Source of the DNA: Lysobacteraceae bacterium
GTDB taxonomy: Bacteria; Pseudomonadota; Gammaproteobacteria; Xanthomonadales; Xanthomonadaceae
Assembly: GCA_031263725.1 (NCBI GenBank)
Contig: JAISFF010000052.1
Span: 1-64,000, forward strand
Reading direction: 5' to 3'
DNA length: 64,000 nt
Below, piece by piece: positions 30,106-39,520 of this stretch. How positions within the stretch are numbered: the stretch's first letter is position 1; every line of letters starts with the position of its first letter. A model generated the notes under the pieces. The model did no database searches and had not been told where the DNA came from. It saw only the letters and a program-made list of their open reading frames with translations. Position numbers and translations under genes: made by a program.

Positions 30106-32057
30106 TGACCACGCTATTGATCGCCAATCGCGGCGAAATCGCCTGCCGGATCATTCGCACCGCCAAGGCCATGGGTCTGCGCACCGTGGCCGTGCACAGC
30201 GATATCGACCGCAATGCGCGGCACGTGCGCGAAGCCGATACCGCCATCGACCTGGGCGGCGCCAAACCCGCGGACAGCTATCTGCGTGCGGAACGCATCA
30301 TCGAAGCGGCCATCGACGCAGGCGCACAGGCCATTCACCCGGGCTACGGTTTCCTGTCGGAGAACGCCCGCTTCGCCCGCCTGTGCGAGGAAAACGGTCT
30401 GGTCTTCATCGGTCCGCCCGCCACTTCGATCGCGGCCATGGGCAGCAAGTCCGCCGCCAAGGCGCTGATGGAGAAAGCCGGAGTACCGCTGGTTCCCGGT
30501 TATCACGGCGACAACCAGGACTGCGAAAGCTTCCGCGTCGCGGCCGAAAAGATCGGCTACCCGGTATTGCTGAAGGCAGCGGCCGGCGGCGGCGGCAAGG
30601 GCATGAAAGTCGTCGAGCGCGAAGCCGATCTTGCCGAAACCCTGGCGTCCGCGCAGCGCGAAGCGCAATCGGCGTTCGGCGACGCGCGCATGCTGGTGGA
30701 AAAATATCTGCTGCAACCGCGCCATGTCGAAATCCAGGTCTTTGCCGATCGTCATGGACATTGCCTGTACCTCAACGAACGCGATTGCTCGATCCAACGC
30801 CGGCACCAGAAAGTGGTCGAGGAAGCGCCCGCTCCGGGCCTGTCGCCGGAACTACGCAGGGCCATGGGTGAGGCCGCGGTGAAAGCCGCGCTGGCGATCG
30901 GCTATGTCGGCGCCGGCACGGTCGAGTTCCTGCTGGATGCGCGCGGCCAGTTCTATTTCATGGAAATGAATACCCGCCTGCAAGTCGAACATCCGGTCAC
31001 CGAAGCGATCACCGGGCTGGATCTGGTCGCCTGGCAATTGCGCGTGGCGCGCGGCGAGCCGCTGCCGATCACGCAGGCGCAGGTGCCGTTGAACGGCCAC
31101 GCTATCGAAGTCCGGCTGTATGCCGAGGACACGCGCAACGATTTCCTGCCCGCCTCCGGCACTCTCTCGCTGTATCGTGAGCCGGCTCCCGGACCGGGGC
31201 GGCGCATCGACAGCGGCGTCACCGAAGGCGACGAGGTTTCTCCGTTCTACGATCCGATGCTGTCCAAACTGATCGCCTGGGGCGAAAACCGGGAGGAGGC
31301 GCGGCTGCGGCTGCTGGCAATGCTGGCGGATACCGCGGTGGGTGGACTCAGAACCAATCTGGCCTTCCTGCGCCGGGTGCTCGCGCATCCGGCATTCGCC
31401 GGAGCGCAGGTCGATACCGGCTTGATCGCGCGGCACGGCCAGGAGTTGCTGCCGCCGGCCGAGGAGCTGGGCGTCGGCTTCTGGCAACTGGCCGGGCAGG
31501 CCTGGTTGCTCAGCGACGCGGAACGCCGTCGCCACGACGATCCCGGCTCGCCCTGGAGTGCGCGCAACGGCTGGCGCGCCGCGATGCCATCGGAAACCGT
31601 TTTGCATCTGAGCTGCCACGACCAGCGCAGCCGTTTCCGTCTGACCGCCACGCCCGGAGTCTCCCATCGGCTGGAAGGCCAGGTCCTGATCGTGCAGCAC
31701 GGCCCGCAACGTCTGGAATACCGGACGATACGCCGCGACGACACGGTCTATCTGCAATGGCGCGGAGAATGGTATCCGTTGCGCCGGGTCGATCCGATCG
31801 CCGAGCAGAAGGATGCGCATCGTCCCGCTGGCGGGATGACCGCGCCGATGAACAGCAGCGTCGTCCGCATCCTGGCCGAACCCGGCCAACAAGTGGAAGC
31901 CGGCACGGCGCTGGTGGTGCTGGAAGCCATGAAGATGGAGCTGAACATCCGCGCACCGCACGCCGGCACGGTGAAGGCGCTGCTTTGCTCCGAGGGCGAG
32001 CTGGTCAGCGACGGCGCATTGCTGGTGGAACTGGAGAGCACCGATGGCGCCGCTTGA
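30102..32057 (+). CDS. liuD: 3-methylcrotonyl-CoA carboxylase, alpha (biotin) subunit
   Basis: A 651-residue biotin-dependent subunit. The N-terminal biotin carboxylase (to ~445) begins TLLIANRGEIACRIIRTAKA and has the Gly-rich AAAGGGGKGMKVV ATP loop and the MEMNTRLQVEHPVTEAITG block. The C-terminal biotin carrier domain has the biotinylated Lys in VLEAMKMELNIRAPHAG near residue 609. Domain order and length match LiuD/MccA. ATG at 30102 overlaps the liuC stop, so the two are coupled. Confidence 0.95.
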   Translation: MMTTLLIANRGEIACRIIRTAKAMGLRTVAVHSDIDRNARHVREADTAIDLGGAKPADSYLRAERIIEAAIDAGAQAIHPGYGFLSENARFARLCEENGLVFIGPPATSIAAMGSKSAAKALMEKAGVPLVPGYHGDNQDCESFRVAAEKIGYPVLLKAAAGGGGKGMKVVEREADLAETLASAQREAQSAFGDARMLVEKYLLQPRHVEIQVFADRHGHCLYLNERDCSIQRRHQKVVEEAPAPGLSPELRRAMGEAAVKAALAIGYVGAGTVEFLLDARGQFYFMEMNTRLQVEHPVTEAITGLDLVAWQLRVARGEPLPITQAQVPLNGHAIEVRLYAEDTRNDFLPASGTLSLYREPAPGPGRRIDSGVTEGDEVSPFYDPMLSKLIAWGENREEARLRLLAMLADTAVGGLRTNLAFLRRVLAHPAFAGAQVDTGLIARHGQELLPPAEELGVGFWQLAGQAWLLSDAERRRHDDPGSPWSARNGWRAAMPSETVLHLSCHDQRSRFRLTATPGVSHRLEGQVLIVQHGPQRLEYRTIRRDDTVYLQWRGEWYPLRRVDPIAEQKDAHRPAGGMTAPMNSSVVRILAEPGQQVEAGTALVVLEAMKMELNIRAPHAGTVKALLCSEGELVSDGALLVELESTDGAA

Positions 32058-32150
32058 TCCGGTTCTCCCGACGCTGATCGTGTTCGAGTCTCCCGATCTT
32101 TCATGCATCGGTTCGCGCTACATGGCATGTCCCACCAGCGAGGCGGTCGC

Positions 32151-33071
32151 ATGACTTCCCTGCCCAAACAGGTTCGTCTGGTCGAAGTCAGTCCTCGCGA
32201 TGGACTGCAGAACGAAAAACGACCCGTCGCCATCGAAGACCGTCTGCGACTGATCGACGATCTGGGCGCGGCCGGATTGCGCTACATCGAGGCTGGCAGT
32301 TTCGTTTCGCCCCAATGGGTGCCGCAGATGGCCGGCAGCGACGAACTCTTCGCCCGCCTGTCACGCAGGCCCGGCATCACCTATGCGGCGTTGACCCCGA
32401 ACATGCGCGGCTTCGAAGCGGCACTGGCTGCGGGCATCGAGGAAGTGGCCGTGTTCGCCGCCGCCTCCGAATCGTTTTCGCAAAAGAACATCAACTGCTC
32501 GATCGCCGAAAGCCTGGACCGATTCGCTCCGGTCATCGAAGCCGCCGGACAACATGGCATCCGCGTGCGCGGCTATGTGTCCTGCGTGCTGGGCTGCCCC
32601 TACGAGGGCGAGATCCGGCCGCAGCAAGTCATGCCGGTCGCGCGCGATCTGTACCAGGCGGGATGTTACGAGGTATCGCTGGGCGACACCATCGGCGTCG
32701 GCACCGCCGGCACGACGCGACGATTGTTCGAGACGGTCGCGCGCGAGGTGCCGCGCGCGCAACTCGCGGGCCATTTCCATGATACCTATGGCCAGGCCCT
32801 GGCCAATATCTACGCCAGCCTGCTGGAAGACATCGCCGTTTTCGACAGCTCCGTCGCCGGGCTCGGCGGCTGTCCCTATGCGTCTGGCGCTTCCGGAAAC
32901 GTCGCCAGCGAAGATGTGCTGTATCTCCTCGATGGCCTGGGCGTCGAGACCGGCATCGACCTGGACCGCTTGATACAGGCTGGCGTCCGCATCTGCAACG
33001 TGCTCGGCCGCGACAATGGTTCCCGCGTCGCCCGTGCCCGGCTCGCTTCGTCCACACCCGCTTGCTCCTAG
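32151..33071 (+). CDS. liuE: hydroxymethylglutaryl-CoA lyase
   Basis: A 306-residue TIM-barrel enzyme that cleaves HMG-CoA to acetyl-CoA and acetoacetate, the last step of leucine breakdown. It begins LPKQVRLVEVSPRDGLQNEK, has the metal-binding HFHDTYGQALANIYASL block, and the signature VAGLGGCPYASGASGNVASE with the catalytic Cys. The start at 32151 follows GCGAGGCGG; an ATG eight codons earlier is possible. Followed 16 bases later by the acetoacetate-activating gene. Confidence 0.94.
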   Translation: MTSLPKQVRLVEVSPRDGLQNEKRPVAIEDRLRLIDDLGAAGLRYIEAGSFVSPQWVPQMAGSDELFARLSRRPGITYAALTPNMRGFEAALAAGIEEVAVFAAASESFSQKNINCSIAESLDRFAPVIEAAGQHGIRVRGYVSCVLGCPYEGEIRPQQVMPVARDLYQAGCYEVSLGDTIGVGTAGTTRRLFETVAREVPRAQLAGHFHDTYGQALANIYASLLEDIAVFDSSVAGLGGCPYASGASGNVASEDVLYLLDGLGVETGIDLDRLIQAGVRICNVLGRDNGSRVARARLASSTPACS

Positions 33072-33087
33072 TCCCGCAGGATTCGCC

Positions 33088-35043
33088 ATGCCCACTCCAC
33101 TCTGGACCCCCTCGCCAGACCGCATCGCTGCCTCCCGGATCGATGCCTTTCGCCGCTTCGCCAACGATCGACATGGCTTGAACCTGTCGGACTATTCCCA
33201 GCTGCACCGCTGGAGCATCGAGCGGCGCGGCGAGTTCTGGACCGATATCGTCGATTGCTTCGATATCCGTTTTCATCGGGCCGCGGACACGGCGCTGATC
33301 GAAGACGAACCGATGCCGGGTGCGCAATGGTTTCCCGGCGCGACGCTGAACTACGCCGAGCATCTGCTGCGTCGGCGCGACGAACACCCCGCGCTGGTCG
33401 CCATCGCGGAAAACGGCGAGCGCGAAGTGTTGACCTACGCGGAACTGGCCGCGCATGTGGCCGGATTGCAGAAATGCCTGCACGAAGCCGGCATCGGGCC
33501 TGGCGATCGTGTGGCCGCCTTCATGCCCAACACCTGGCAGACCATCGTCGGCCTGCTTGCCGCAAGCAGCCTCGGCGCGATCTGGTCGAGCTGCTCGCCG
33601 GACTTCGGGACCCAGGGCGTGATCGACCGCTTCGGCCAGATCGCGCCGAAAGTGCTGATCGCCTGCGCCGGCTATCGCTATGCCGGAAAAATTCTGGACC
33701 TCACCGACAAGCTCAACGAGATACTCGAACGCCTGCCCTCGTTGTCGCAGCTGATCGTGGTGCCGTATGCCCGCGCCCAGGCCCGGCCCGGGGATTACCG
33801 CACACCTGCGGATGTCGCGATGTGGGCGGACTGCTATCGCCCGCATGGTGAACCGGAATTCGTCCCGGTACCGTTCGCGCATCCGCTGTACATCCTGTAT
33901 TCGAGCGGCACCACCGGCGTGCCGAAATGCATCGTGCATGGCGCCGGTGGCGCGCTGCTCCAACACGTCAAGGAACTGGGCCTGCATACCGACCTGCGCT
34001 CCGACGATACGCTGTTCTATTACACGACCTGCGGCTGGATGATGTGGAACTGGATGGCTTCGGGTCTGGCACTGGGCGCGACCCTGGTGCTTTACGATGG
34101 ATCGCCGTTCCAGCCGCGTCCGGAAAGACTGATCGATCTGCTCGAAAAGGAACGGGTCACGGTCTTCGGCACCAGCGCCAAGTATCTGGCTTCGCTGGAG
34201 AAGGCCGGCGTGGTCCCGGCGCGCACGCATGCGCTGGAAAAACTGAAGACCGTGCTTTCCACCGGTTCGCCGCTGGCGCACGAGAGCTTCGAATACGTCT
34301 ACCGTGCATTCAAACCGGACTTGTGCCTGTCATCCATCTCCGGCGGCACGGATATCGTTTCCTGTTTCGCACTGGGCAACCCCGTGTTGCCGGTCTGGCC
34401 CGGCGAACTGCAATGCAAAGGACTCGGCATGGCAGTGGAGATATGGAGCGACGAAGGCCAGTCGCTGCACGGACAAAAAGGCGAGCTGGTCTGTACCCGG
34501 CATTTCCCCTCCATGCCCGTGGGCTTCTGGAACGACGCCGACGGCAGCCGCTTCAAAACCGCCTATTTCGAGCGTTTCCCCGGCATCTGGGCACACGGCG
34601 ATTACGCCGAGGAAACCGCGCACAGCGGCCTGATCATTCATGGACGCTCGGATGCGGTACTGAACCCGGGCGGCGTCCGCATCGGCACCGCCGAAATCTA
34701 CCGGCAAGTGGAAAAGATTCCCGAGGTACTGGAGTGCATCGCCATCGGGCAGGAATGGCAGGACGATGTGCGCGTGGTGCTGTTCGTGCGCTTGCGCGAA
34801 AACGCGGTTCTGGATGGTTCGCTGCAACAGCGGATCAAGCAGGTCATCCGCGACAACGCCACGCCCCGGCACGTGCCGGCCAAGATCGTTCAGATCGCCG
34901 ATATTCCGCGCACCATCAGCGGCAAGATCGTCGAGCTGGCGGTGCGTGAAACCGTGCACGGCCGGCCGGTGAAGAATACCGACGCGCTTGCCAATCCCGA
35001 AGCGCTGGCGCTGTATCGCAACCTGCCGGAACTGGCCGACTGA
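33088..35043 (+). CDS. acetoacetyl-CoA synthetase (acetoacetate-CoA ligase)
   Basis: A 651-residue adenylate-forming ligase that reactivates acetoacetate, the product of liuE, so its carbons can enter the acetyl-CoA pool. The N-terminus (PTPLWTPSPDRIAASRIDAF and YSQLHRWSIERRGEFW) is typical of this family. ATP motif LYSSGTTGVPKCIVH, TTCGWMMWNW, then ISGGTDIVSCFALGNPVLPV, GDYAEE, the RSDAVLNPGGVRIGTAEIYR block and the Lys in TISGKIVELAVRE follow. Short spacing after liuE shows one operon from liuR to here. The start at 33088 was preferred over an upstream in-frame start inside liuE. Confidence 0.93.
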   Translation: MPTPLWTPSPDRIAASRIDAFRRFANDRHGLNLSDYSQLHRWSIERRGEFWTDIVDCFDIRFHRAADTALIEDEPMPGAQWFPGATLNYAEHLLRRRDEHPALVAIAENGEREVLTYAELAAHVAGLQKCLHEAGIGPGDRVAAFMPNTWQTIVGLLAASSLGAIWSSCSPDFGTQGVIDRFGQIAPKVLIACAGYRYAGKILDLTDKLNEILERLPSLSQLIVVPYARAQARPGDYRTPADVAMWADCYRPHGEPEFVPVPFAHPLYILYSSGTTGVPKCIVHGAGGALLQHVKELGLHTDLRSDDTLFYYTTCGWMMWNWMASGLALGATLVLYDGSPFQPRPERLIDLLEKERVTVFGTSAKYLASLEKAGVVPARTHALEKLKTVLSTGSPLAHESFEYVYRAFKPDLCLSSISGGTDIVSCFALGNPVLPVWPGELQCKGLGMAVEIWSDEGQSLHGQKGELVCTRHFPSMPVGFWNDADGSRFKTAYFERFPGIWAHGDYAEETAHSGLIIHGRSDAVLNPGGVRIGTAEIYRQVEKIPEVLECIAIGQEWQDDVRVVLFVRLRENAVLDGSLQQRIKQVIRDNATPRHVPAKIVQIADIPRTISGKIVELAVRETVHGRPVKNTDALANPEALALYRNLPELAD

Positions 35044-35057
35044 GTGGGGAAATCGCC

Positions 35058-35087
35058 CGCGCCGGGCTGTCATTCGGCCCGGGCGCG
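35058..35087. terminator. two-way terminator between convergent genes
   Basis: CGCGCCGGGC and GCCCGGGCGCG form a ~10-bp stem with one bulge and a 9-base loop, 15 bases after the acetoacetyl-CoA synthetase stop and 10 bases before the stop of the aminopeptidase on the other strand. Confidence 0.7.
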
Positions 35088-35097
35088 ATCGTGCATA

Positions 35098-36486
35098 TCA
35101 ACCAGCGTAGCGCGCCTTCAACATGGAATAGGCGGCGCGCAACCCCAATGCTTCGCCGCCGGCCGGCCGGCCGGGACGGTTGATGTCGTTCCACGCATAG
35201 ACATCCAGATGCGCCCAGGGCAGCCCCTTGGGAACGAACTGCTCCAGATACAGCGCCGCCGTGACCGCTCCCGCCATGCGCGAGCCCGCATTGGCCATAT
35301 CGGCGATCTGGCTGTGCAGATAGCACAGATACGGTCGCCACAGCGGCATGCGCCACAACGGATCGCGGACATCCGCTCCGGCGCCGAGCCAGGCATCGGC
35401 GAGCGTGTCGTCATTGGCGAACAACGCCGGCAGATCCGGTCCCAGCGCCACGCGCGCCGCGCCCGTCAACGTGGCGAAATCCAGGATCAGATCCGGCGAC
35501 TGTTCGCCGGCGTAGGTCAGGGCATCGCACAGAACGATGCGTCCCTCGGCATCGGTATTGTCGATCTCCACGCTCAGTCCCTTGCGCGTGGCGATGATCT
35601 CGCCAGGCCGATAGGCATCGGGACCCACGGCGTTTTCCACCGCGGGAACCAGCAAGGTCAGACGCACCGGCAGTTTCCGCGCCATCATCAGCTCGGCCAG
35701 CGCCAGCGCATGCGCCGCGCCCCCCATGTCCTTCTTCATGTTGCGCATGCCGCCGGCCGGCTTCAGGTCCAGTCCGCCGGTATCGAAGCAGACGCCCTTG
35801 CCGACCAGCGCGATATGCGGCCGCTTGTCCGCGGCATGATTCCAGCGCAACGCGATCAGCCTTGGCGCACGATGCGAGGCGCGCCCCACCGCATGGATCG
35901 CCGGGAAGTTCTGCTCCAGCAGCGCTTCGCCTTCGATTACTTCTATTTCGGCGCCATGCTTTTCGGCGATCTCGCGCGCCGTCTGCGCAAGCTGCGCCGG
36001 TCCCATGTCTTGCGTCGGCGTATTGACCAGATCGCGGACCCGCACACAGGCCGCGAGCAGATCGCGCATCTCGGCATCGGCCTTTTCCAGATACAGCTGC
36101 GCCGGAGCGCGTGCCGGCGCCTTGCCCGCGCGCCTGTAGCGATCGAAGCGATAACTGCCCAGGCCCCAGCCCAACTGCAACGCCAGCAACGCCTCAGGCG
36201 ATAGTTCCGTCGCCAGCTTCCAATCGCCTTCGGGAAGCGCGAACGGCGCATACGCATACGCATAGGGGTCCAGCGCATCGCCGATGCCGACCACGGCGCC
36301 GGCCAAGCCGTCGGCTCCCGGCAGCGGCAGCCATACCGCTGGCGCGGCGGAATACTTCTGCGCATCCAGCCACGCCCGTATCTGCGCCGGCTGATGCTCG
36401 CGCCAGGCGGAGAATCCGGCCGCATCAAGCACGTAAAGCGGCAGGGCTTTGCCGGGCGATTCGGTGAAACCGTTGGAAAGCGTCAT
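35098..36486 (-). CDS. leucyl aminopeptidase (M17 family)
   Basis: A 462-residue di-zinc aminopeptidase. The C-terminal catalytic half is complete: GKGVCFDTGGLDLKPAGGMR, NMKKDMGGAAHALALAELMM, the NTDAEGRIVLCDALTYA signature and a LYLEQFVPKGLPWAHLDVYA end. The N-terminal macro-like half is short, as in the PepB-like M17 group of Proteobacteria rather than PepA, so I give no symbol. It releases N-terminal residues from peptides in the cytosol. ATG at 36486 overlaps the stop of the broken HAD gene upstream (ATGA), a sign that they were once coupled. Confidence 0.92.
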   Translation of the reverse strand: MTLSNGFTESPGKALPLYVLDAAGFSAWREHQPAQIRAWLDAQKYSAAPAVWLPLPGADGLAGAVVGIGDALDPYAYAYAPFALPEGDWKLATELSPEALLALQLGWGLGSYRFDRYRRAGKAPARAPAQLYLEKADAEMRDLLAACVRVRDLVNTPTQDMGPAQLAQTAREIAEKHGAEIEVIEGEALLEQNFPAIHAVGRASHRAPRLIALRWNHAADKRPHIALVGKGVCFDTGGLDLKPAGGMRNMKKDMGGAAHALALAELMMARKLPVRLTLLVPAVENAVGPDAYRPGEIIATRKGLSVEIDNTDAEGRIVLCDALTYAGEQSPDLILDFATLTGAARVALGPDLPALFANDDTLADAWLGAGADVRDPLWRMPLWRPYLCYLHSQIADMANAGSRMAGAVTAALYLEQFVPKGLPWAHLDVYAWNDINRPGRPAGGEALGLRAAYSMLKARYAG

Positions 36487-36860
36487 GGCGTGTTCTGCGA
36501 TGAAAGGGGAAGTTGCGCATCCCGCCAATCGGCGGACACGGTCAGATCGGTGAATTCCAGGTCGGGATGGATGTCGTCGCGTTGCCGCGGTTGCCGATCG
36601 CAACTGATCCAGTATGCGCGAAACCCGGCGCCGAGCGCGTCACCGGCATCCATCCCGGCATGATCGCCGACATGCAGCACTTCAGATGGCGCCAGCCGCA
36701 AGCGTTCGCAAGCGGCGCGGAAAATGCGGGCATCCGGCTTGGGCGCGCCGCGCGCGCGCCCAGCGGGAAAACGAACAAGGGAACCGGCCCGATCCGTTCG
36801 GGACCGGCATTGCCGTTGGTCAGCCAGGCAGTCGGTGTGATTGGAGAAAGACAGGGATCA
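36483..36860 (-). pseudogene. HAD-family hydrolase, 5' half lost and frameshifted
   Basis: Two frames together read as the second half of a HAD phosphatase. The upstream frame gives SPITPTAWLTNGNAGPERIG and onward (motif II, T-N-G-N), and the downstream frame gives KPDARIFRAACERLRLAPSE then VLHVGDHAGMDAGDALGAGF (motifs III and IV). The switch between frames falls in an alternating GC run (GCGCGCGCGC) near 36745-36765, a likely slippage site. Motif I (DxD) and ~100 N-terminal residues are missing; the sequence before is the tail region of the Ax21 gene. It is therefore not functional. Confidence 0.75.
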
Positions 36861-36881
36861 CGCCGTATTGGCTGCCCATGT

Positions 36882-37448
36882 TCACCAGGCGAATTGCGGG
36901 CCGACGAACCACTCGCGATGACCGCGCTCGGCCAGCTTGACATCGGCGGCAATCGCCCAGTCCTTGGTGAACGCGTAGCTCATGCCCAGGCGGCCATAGA
37001 ACTGACTGTCCGGATTGATGCCGCGCTTCTTGCGATAGTCTTCCCAGCCAACCGTCGCGAAGCCTTCGAGGTTTGCCAGGAACGCGGTGCGCGCGCCAAT
37101 CTCGACGCTGTAGCCATTGAAATCGTAGCCGTTGCCGGTTTCCTTGCGCTGAAAGGCGATACGGCTGATCACGTCGGTGGAACGCGCGATCTCGCGGTTG
37201 TAGCCAACGCCCAGGTTCCACTGTTCGATATCGTGGCCGTGATCGTAATTCTGCGTGTTGTAGCCGCCGAAGATGTGGAAGTTCTGCGTGATCGCGGCCG
37301 AACTTTTCAGGCCCCAACCATCACCATCGTTGTCATGGTTGTCGGTATGCATGTAGCCAACCTGGATGGAATCGTAGGACAGGCCTTCGGCGTTGGCGGC
37401 GAACGGAATGGCGGCCGCGATGGCCAGAGCGAAAATGGTCTTCTTCAT
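36882..37448 (-). CDS. Ax21-family outer-membrane beta-barrel protein
   Basis: A 188-residue exported protein. The signal peptide MKKTIFALAIAAAIPFAANA ends in a clean A-x-A site. The mature part alternates in beta-strands with the family's D/N-rich GYMHTDNHDNDGDGWGLKSS start, NFHIFGGYNTQNYDHG, GRLGMSYAFTKDW and a closing VGPQFAW with a terminal aromatic residue as expected for BAM-assembled barrels. Ax21 proteins of Xanthomonas and Stenotrophomonas are secreted or vesicle-associated and were linked to quorum sensing; the signalling role is disputed. The upstream 200 bp is AT-rich and probably holds a strong promoter. Confidence 0.88.
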   Translation of the reverse strand: MKKTIFALAIAAAIPFAANAEGLSYDSIQVGYMHTDNHDNDGDGWGLKSSAAITQNFHIFGGYNTQNYDHGHDIEQWNLGVGYNREIARSTDVISRIAFQRKETGNGYDFNGYSVEIGARTAFLANLEGFATVGWEDYRKKRGINPDSQFYGRLGMSYAFTKDWAIAADVKLAERGHREWFVGPQFAW

Positions 37449-37647
37449 AAAATTCGATGTCTTCCAAAATCTGTGACCGTGGTGTTACGGCGCCGACGGC
37501 GCCTCTCCCCTATGAGGATCAGGACCGTTTGCAGCCGATGCGTAATTATTACAATTCCTTTACAACATTCACTGAATATTGGCAGATGTTTTTGCAATCA
37601 AATCTATTACTTACGTCAACTTTCTCAGGTTTCGCATGGGAAAGACC

Positions 37648-38133
37648 TCATTGCCCGCCCGCAAACCCGGATTGCCGCCAGGCTTCGAACACCACCACCG
37701 CAACGGAATTGGACAGATTCAGGCTGCGGTTTCCCGGACGCATCGGCAGGCGCAATCGATGCTCCGGCGCAATCGACGCCAGCACCGGTTCCGGCAGACC
37801 GCGTGTTTCCGGTCCGAACAGGAATGCATCGCCCGATGCGTAATCCGCCCGGTCGTACCGCCCGCTGCCGCGCGTGCTCAATGCGAACAGGCGACGCGGC
37901 GCGATTTTCGCCAGCGCCCGCTCCAGATCGGCATGTACCCGGACCGCCGCGTACTCGTGATAATCCAGTCCGGCGCGGCGCAACGACTTGTCGCTCAGAT
38001 CGAAGCCCAAGGGTTCGATCAGATGCAAACGCGCACCGGTATTGGCGCACAGGCGAATGATGTTGCCGGTGTTCGGCGGGATCTCCGGCTGGTACAGGAT
38101 CACATCGAATTGCGGCACAATCGTTTCACTCAT
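37648..38133 (-). CDS. trmL: tRNA (cytidine/uridine-34-2'-O)-methyltransferase TrmL
   Basis: A 161-residue SPOUT methyltransferase that 2'-O-methylates the wobble base of leucine tRNAs. The family start FDVILYQPEIPPNTGNIIRL is present, as are HLIEPLGFDLSDKSLRRAGL, FLFGPETRGLP, and the trefoil-knot end RSLNLSNSVAVVVFEAWRQ that binds SAM. The start at 38133 is the first Met in a good context; the longer frame upstream is the tail of a peptidase relic. Confidence 0.94.
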   Translation of the reverse strand: MSETIVPQFDVILYQPEIPPNTGNIIRLCANTGARLHLIEPLGFDLSDKSLRRAGLDYHEYAAVRVHADLERALAKIAPRRLFALSTRGSGRYDRADYASGDAFLFGPETRGLPEPVLASIAPEHRLRLPMRPGNRSLNLSNSVAVVVFEAWRQSGFAGGQ

Positions 38134-38593
38134 TGCGCCGTTCCGGAATCGGCGAGCAGAATGCCGGATTCTGCGACGATGCGCGGAACATTCCGATCGG
38201 CAATTCCATTTCACGCAGCAGGAGCGCTGGATATACGCTGGCCATCAGCCAGCGCATGCGGCGCAGATCGACATGAATCGCGCGTTCGCAACGCGGATCG
38301 AACCACCCACTGGCGCCGACCGTCTCCCGGTGGCGGTCGAAATTCAGGCCTGTCCGTTCACCGCGCGCATTGAGCGCCGGCGAGCCGGAATTGTCACCCG
38401 TCGTATCCAGATTGATCAGAAAGTTCACCGGCTGGGTCTTCAGTACCGGATCAATGGTACTGCCGCAATCGCCGCGCGCAACGGCGTCGAACAGCGGCTT
38501 CGGCGCATCCACCAGCAGAACCTGGTCGCGCTGCTGGTAACCGCTTTCGCATTGAGCGTCGGGACGCACGGACTCGATCCGCAAGCAATGCCG
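38126..38593 (-). pseudogene. C-terminal relic of an S46-family dipeptidyl-peptidase
   Basis: The minus-strand frame reads as the last ~110-140 residues of a DPP7/DPP11-type S46 peptidase. It has INLDTTGDNSGSPALNARGE, which includes the catalytic Ser in GNSGSP-like form (here DNSGSP), then TGLNFDRHRE, the GWFDPRCERAIHVDLRRMRW block and YPALLLREMELP. Full S46 enzymes have ~700 residues, so most of the gene is missing. The frame also runs ~24 residues beyond the usual end, into the trmL start. A change of the conserved Gly before Asn to Asp also supports decay. Confidence 0.75.
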
Positions 38594-38700
38594 AGCGCGG
38601 CAACCGCGTCTGGAAGACCCTGCACGCCGCCTTTGCCTCTCCAGGCCGGTAATCCACGGGCCGGTAGAATCCTGGCTTCCTCTTCCGTGCGAGCATCCGC

Positions 38701-39459
38701 ATGTGCCTGATCGCCTTTTCCTGGAAAACCCATCCGCGCTGGCGCCTGCTGCTGGCGGGGAATCGGGATGAGTTCCACGCCCGGCCAACCGCGCCACTGG
38801 CCGCCTGGAACGATGCGGCGATCCTGGCCGGCCGCGATCTCGAGGCCGGCGGCACCTGGCTGGGAGTCACCGCAGACAGTCGCTGTGCCGCCGTGACCAA
38901 TGTCCGCGATCCGCATGATCCTCAGGAGGGAATCTCGCGCGGCAAACTGGTCAGCGAATATCTTGCCGTCAGAAATTCGGCGAGCGACCACATTCGCCGC
39001 CTGGAAACGACCGCGGTGGCATATCGTCCCTTCAACCTGCTCGCGTTCGACCACGAACACGGCCGCTATCTCGGCAATCGTCCCACCGTCCACGCACTGA
39101 CCATCAGCGCGGGGCTGCACACTCTGTCAAACGCGAATTTCGACACGCCGTGGCCGAAGACGCGGGCGCTCGCGGAGCGCCTGCGATCATGGCAGGCGCA
39201 AGCGCATGATGAGGATTTCGAAGCCCTGTTCCGGGCGCTGGCCGATGAGCGCATGGCGCCGGACGCCGAGTTGCCCGATACGGGCGTGGGTCTCGAACGG
39301 GAGCGCTGGTTGTCCTCGGCCTTCATTCGCGGTCCGCAGTACGGCACCCGCGCCAGCACCGTGGTCGCGATCGGATACGACGGCCGTGGCTGGATCATCG
39401 AGCGCCGTTTCGGTCCCGATGGCCGGTACGACGGCGAAAGCATCCAGACCATCGGATAA
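38701..39459 (+). CDS. NRDE-family (TANGO2-like) protein
   Basis: A 252-residue protein with the diagnostic start MCLIAFSWKTHPRWRLLLAG followed by NRDEFHARPTAPLAAW, where Cys2 lines up with the Ntn-hydrolase-like nucleophile. Further blocks are GGTWLGVTADSRCAAVTNVR, a SRGKLVSEYL block, LSNANFDTPWPKT, and a tail with TRASTVVAIGYDGRGWIIER. The family includes human TANGO2, proposed in haem trafficking or lipid metabolism; the bacterial role is unsettled. Single gene, divergent from trmL. Confidence 0.9.
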   Translation: MCLIAFSWKTHPRWRLLLAGNRDEFHARPTAPLAAWNDAAILAGRDLEAGGTWLGVTADSRCAAVTNVRDPHDPQEGISRGKLVSEYLAVRNSASDHIRRLETTAVAYRPFNLLAFDHEHGRYLGNRPTVHALTISAGLHTLSNANFDTPWPKTRALAERLRSWQAQAHDEDFEALFRALADERMAPDAELPDTGVGLERERWLSSAFIRGPQYGTRASTVVAIGYDGRGWIIERRFGPDGRYDGESIQTIG

Positions 39460-39520
39460 AACACAGCCGGCAAACAAATGTTCACCGGCTGCGAATCCAC
39501 TTCCCAACCATGTTCGCGGA

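Noticed and set aside
32629-34281. 550-codon frame antisense to liuE and acetoacetyl-CoA synthetase
   Set aside because: No homology; both sense genes have complete motifs.
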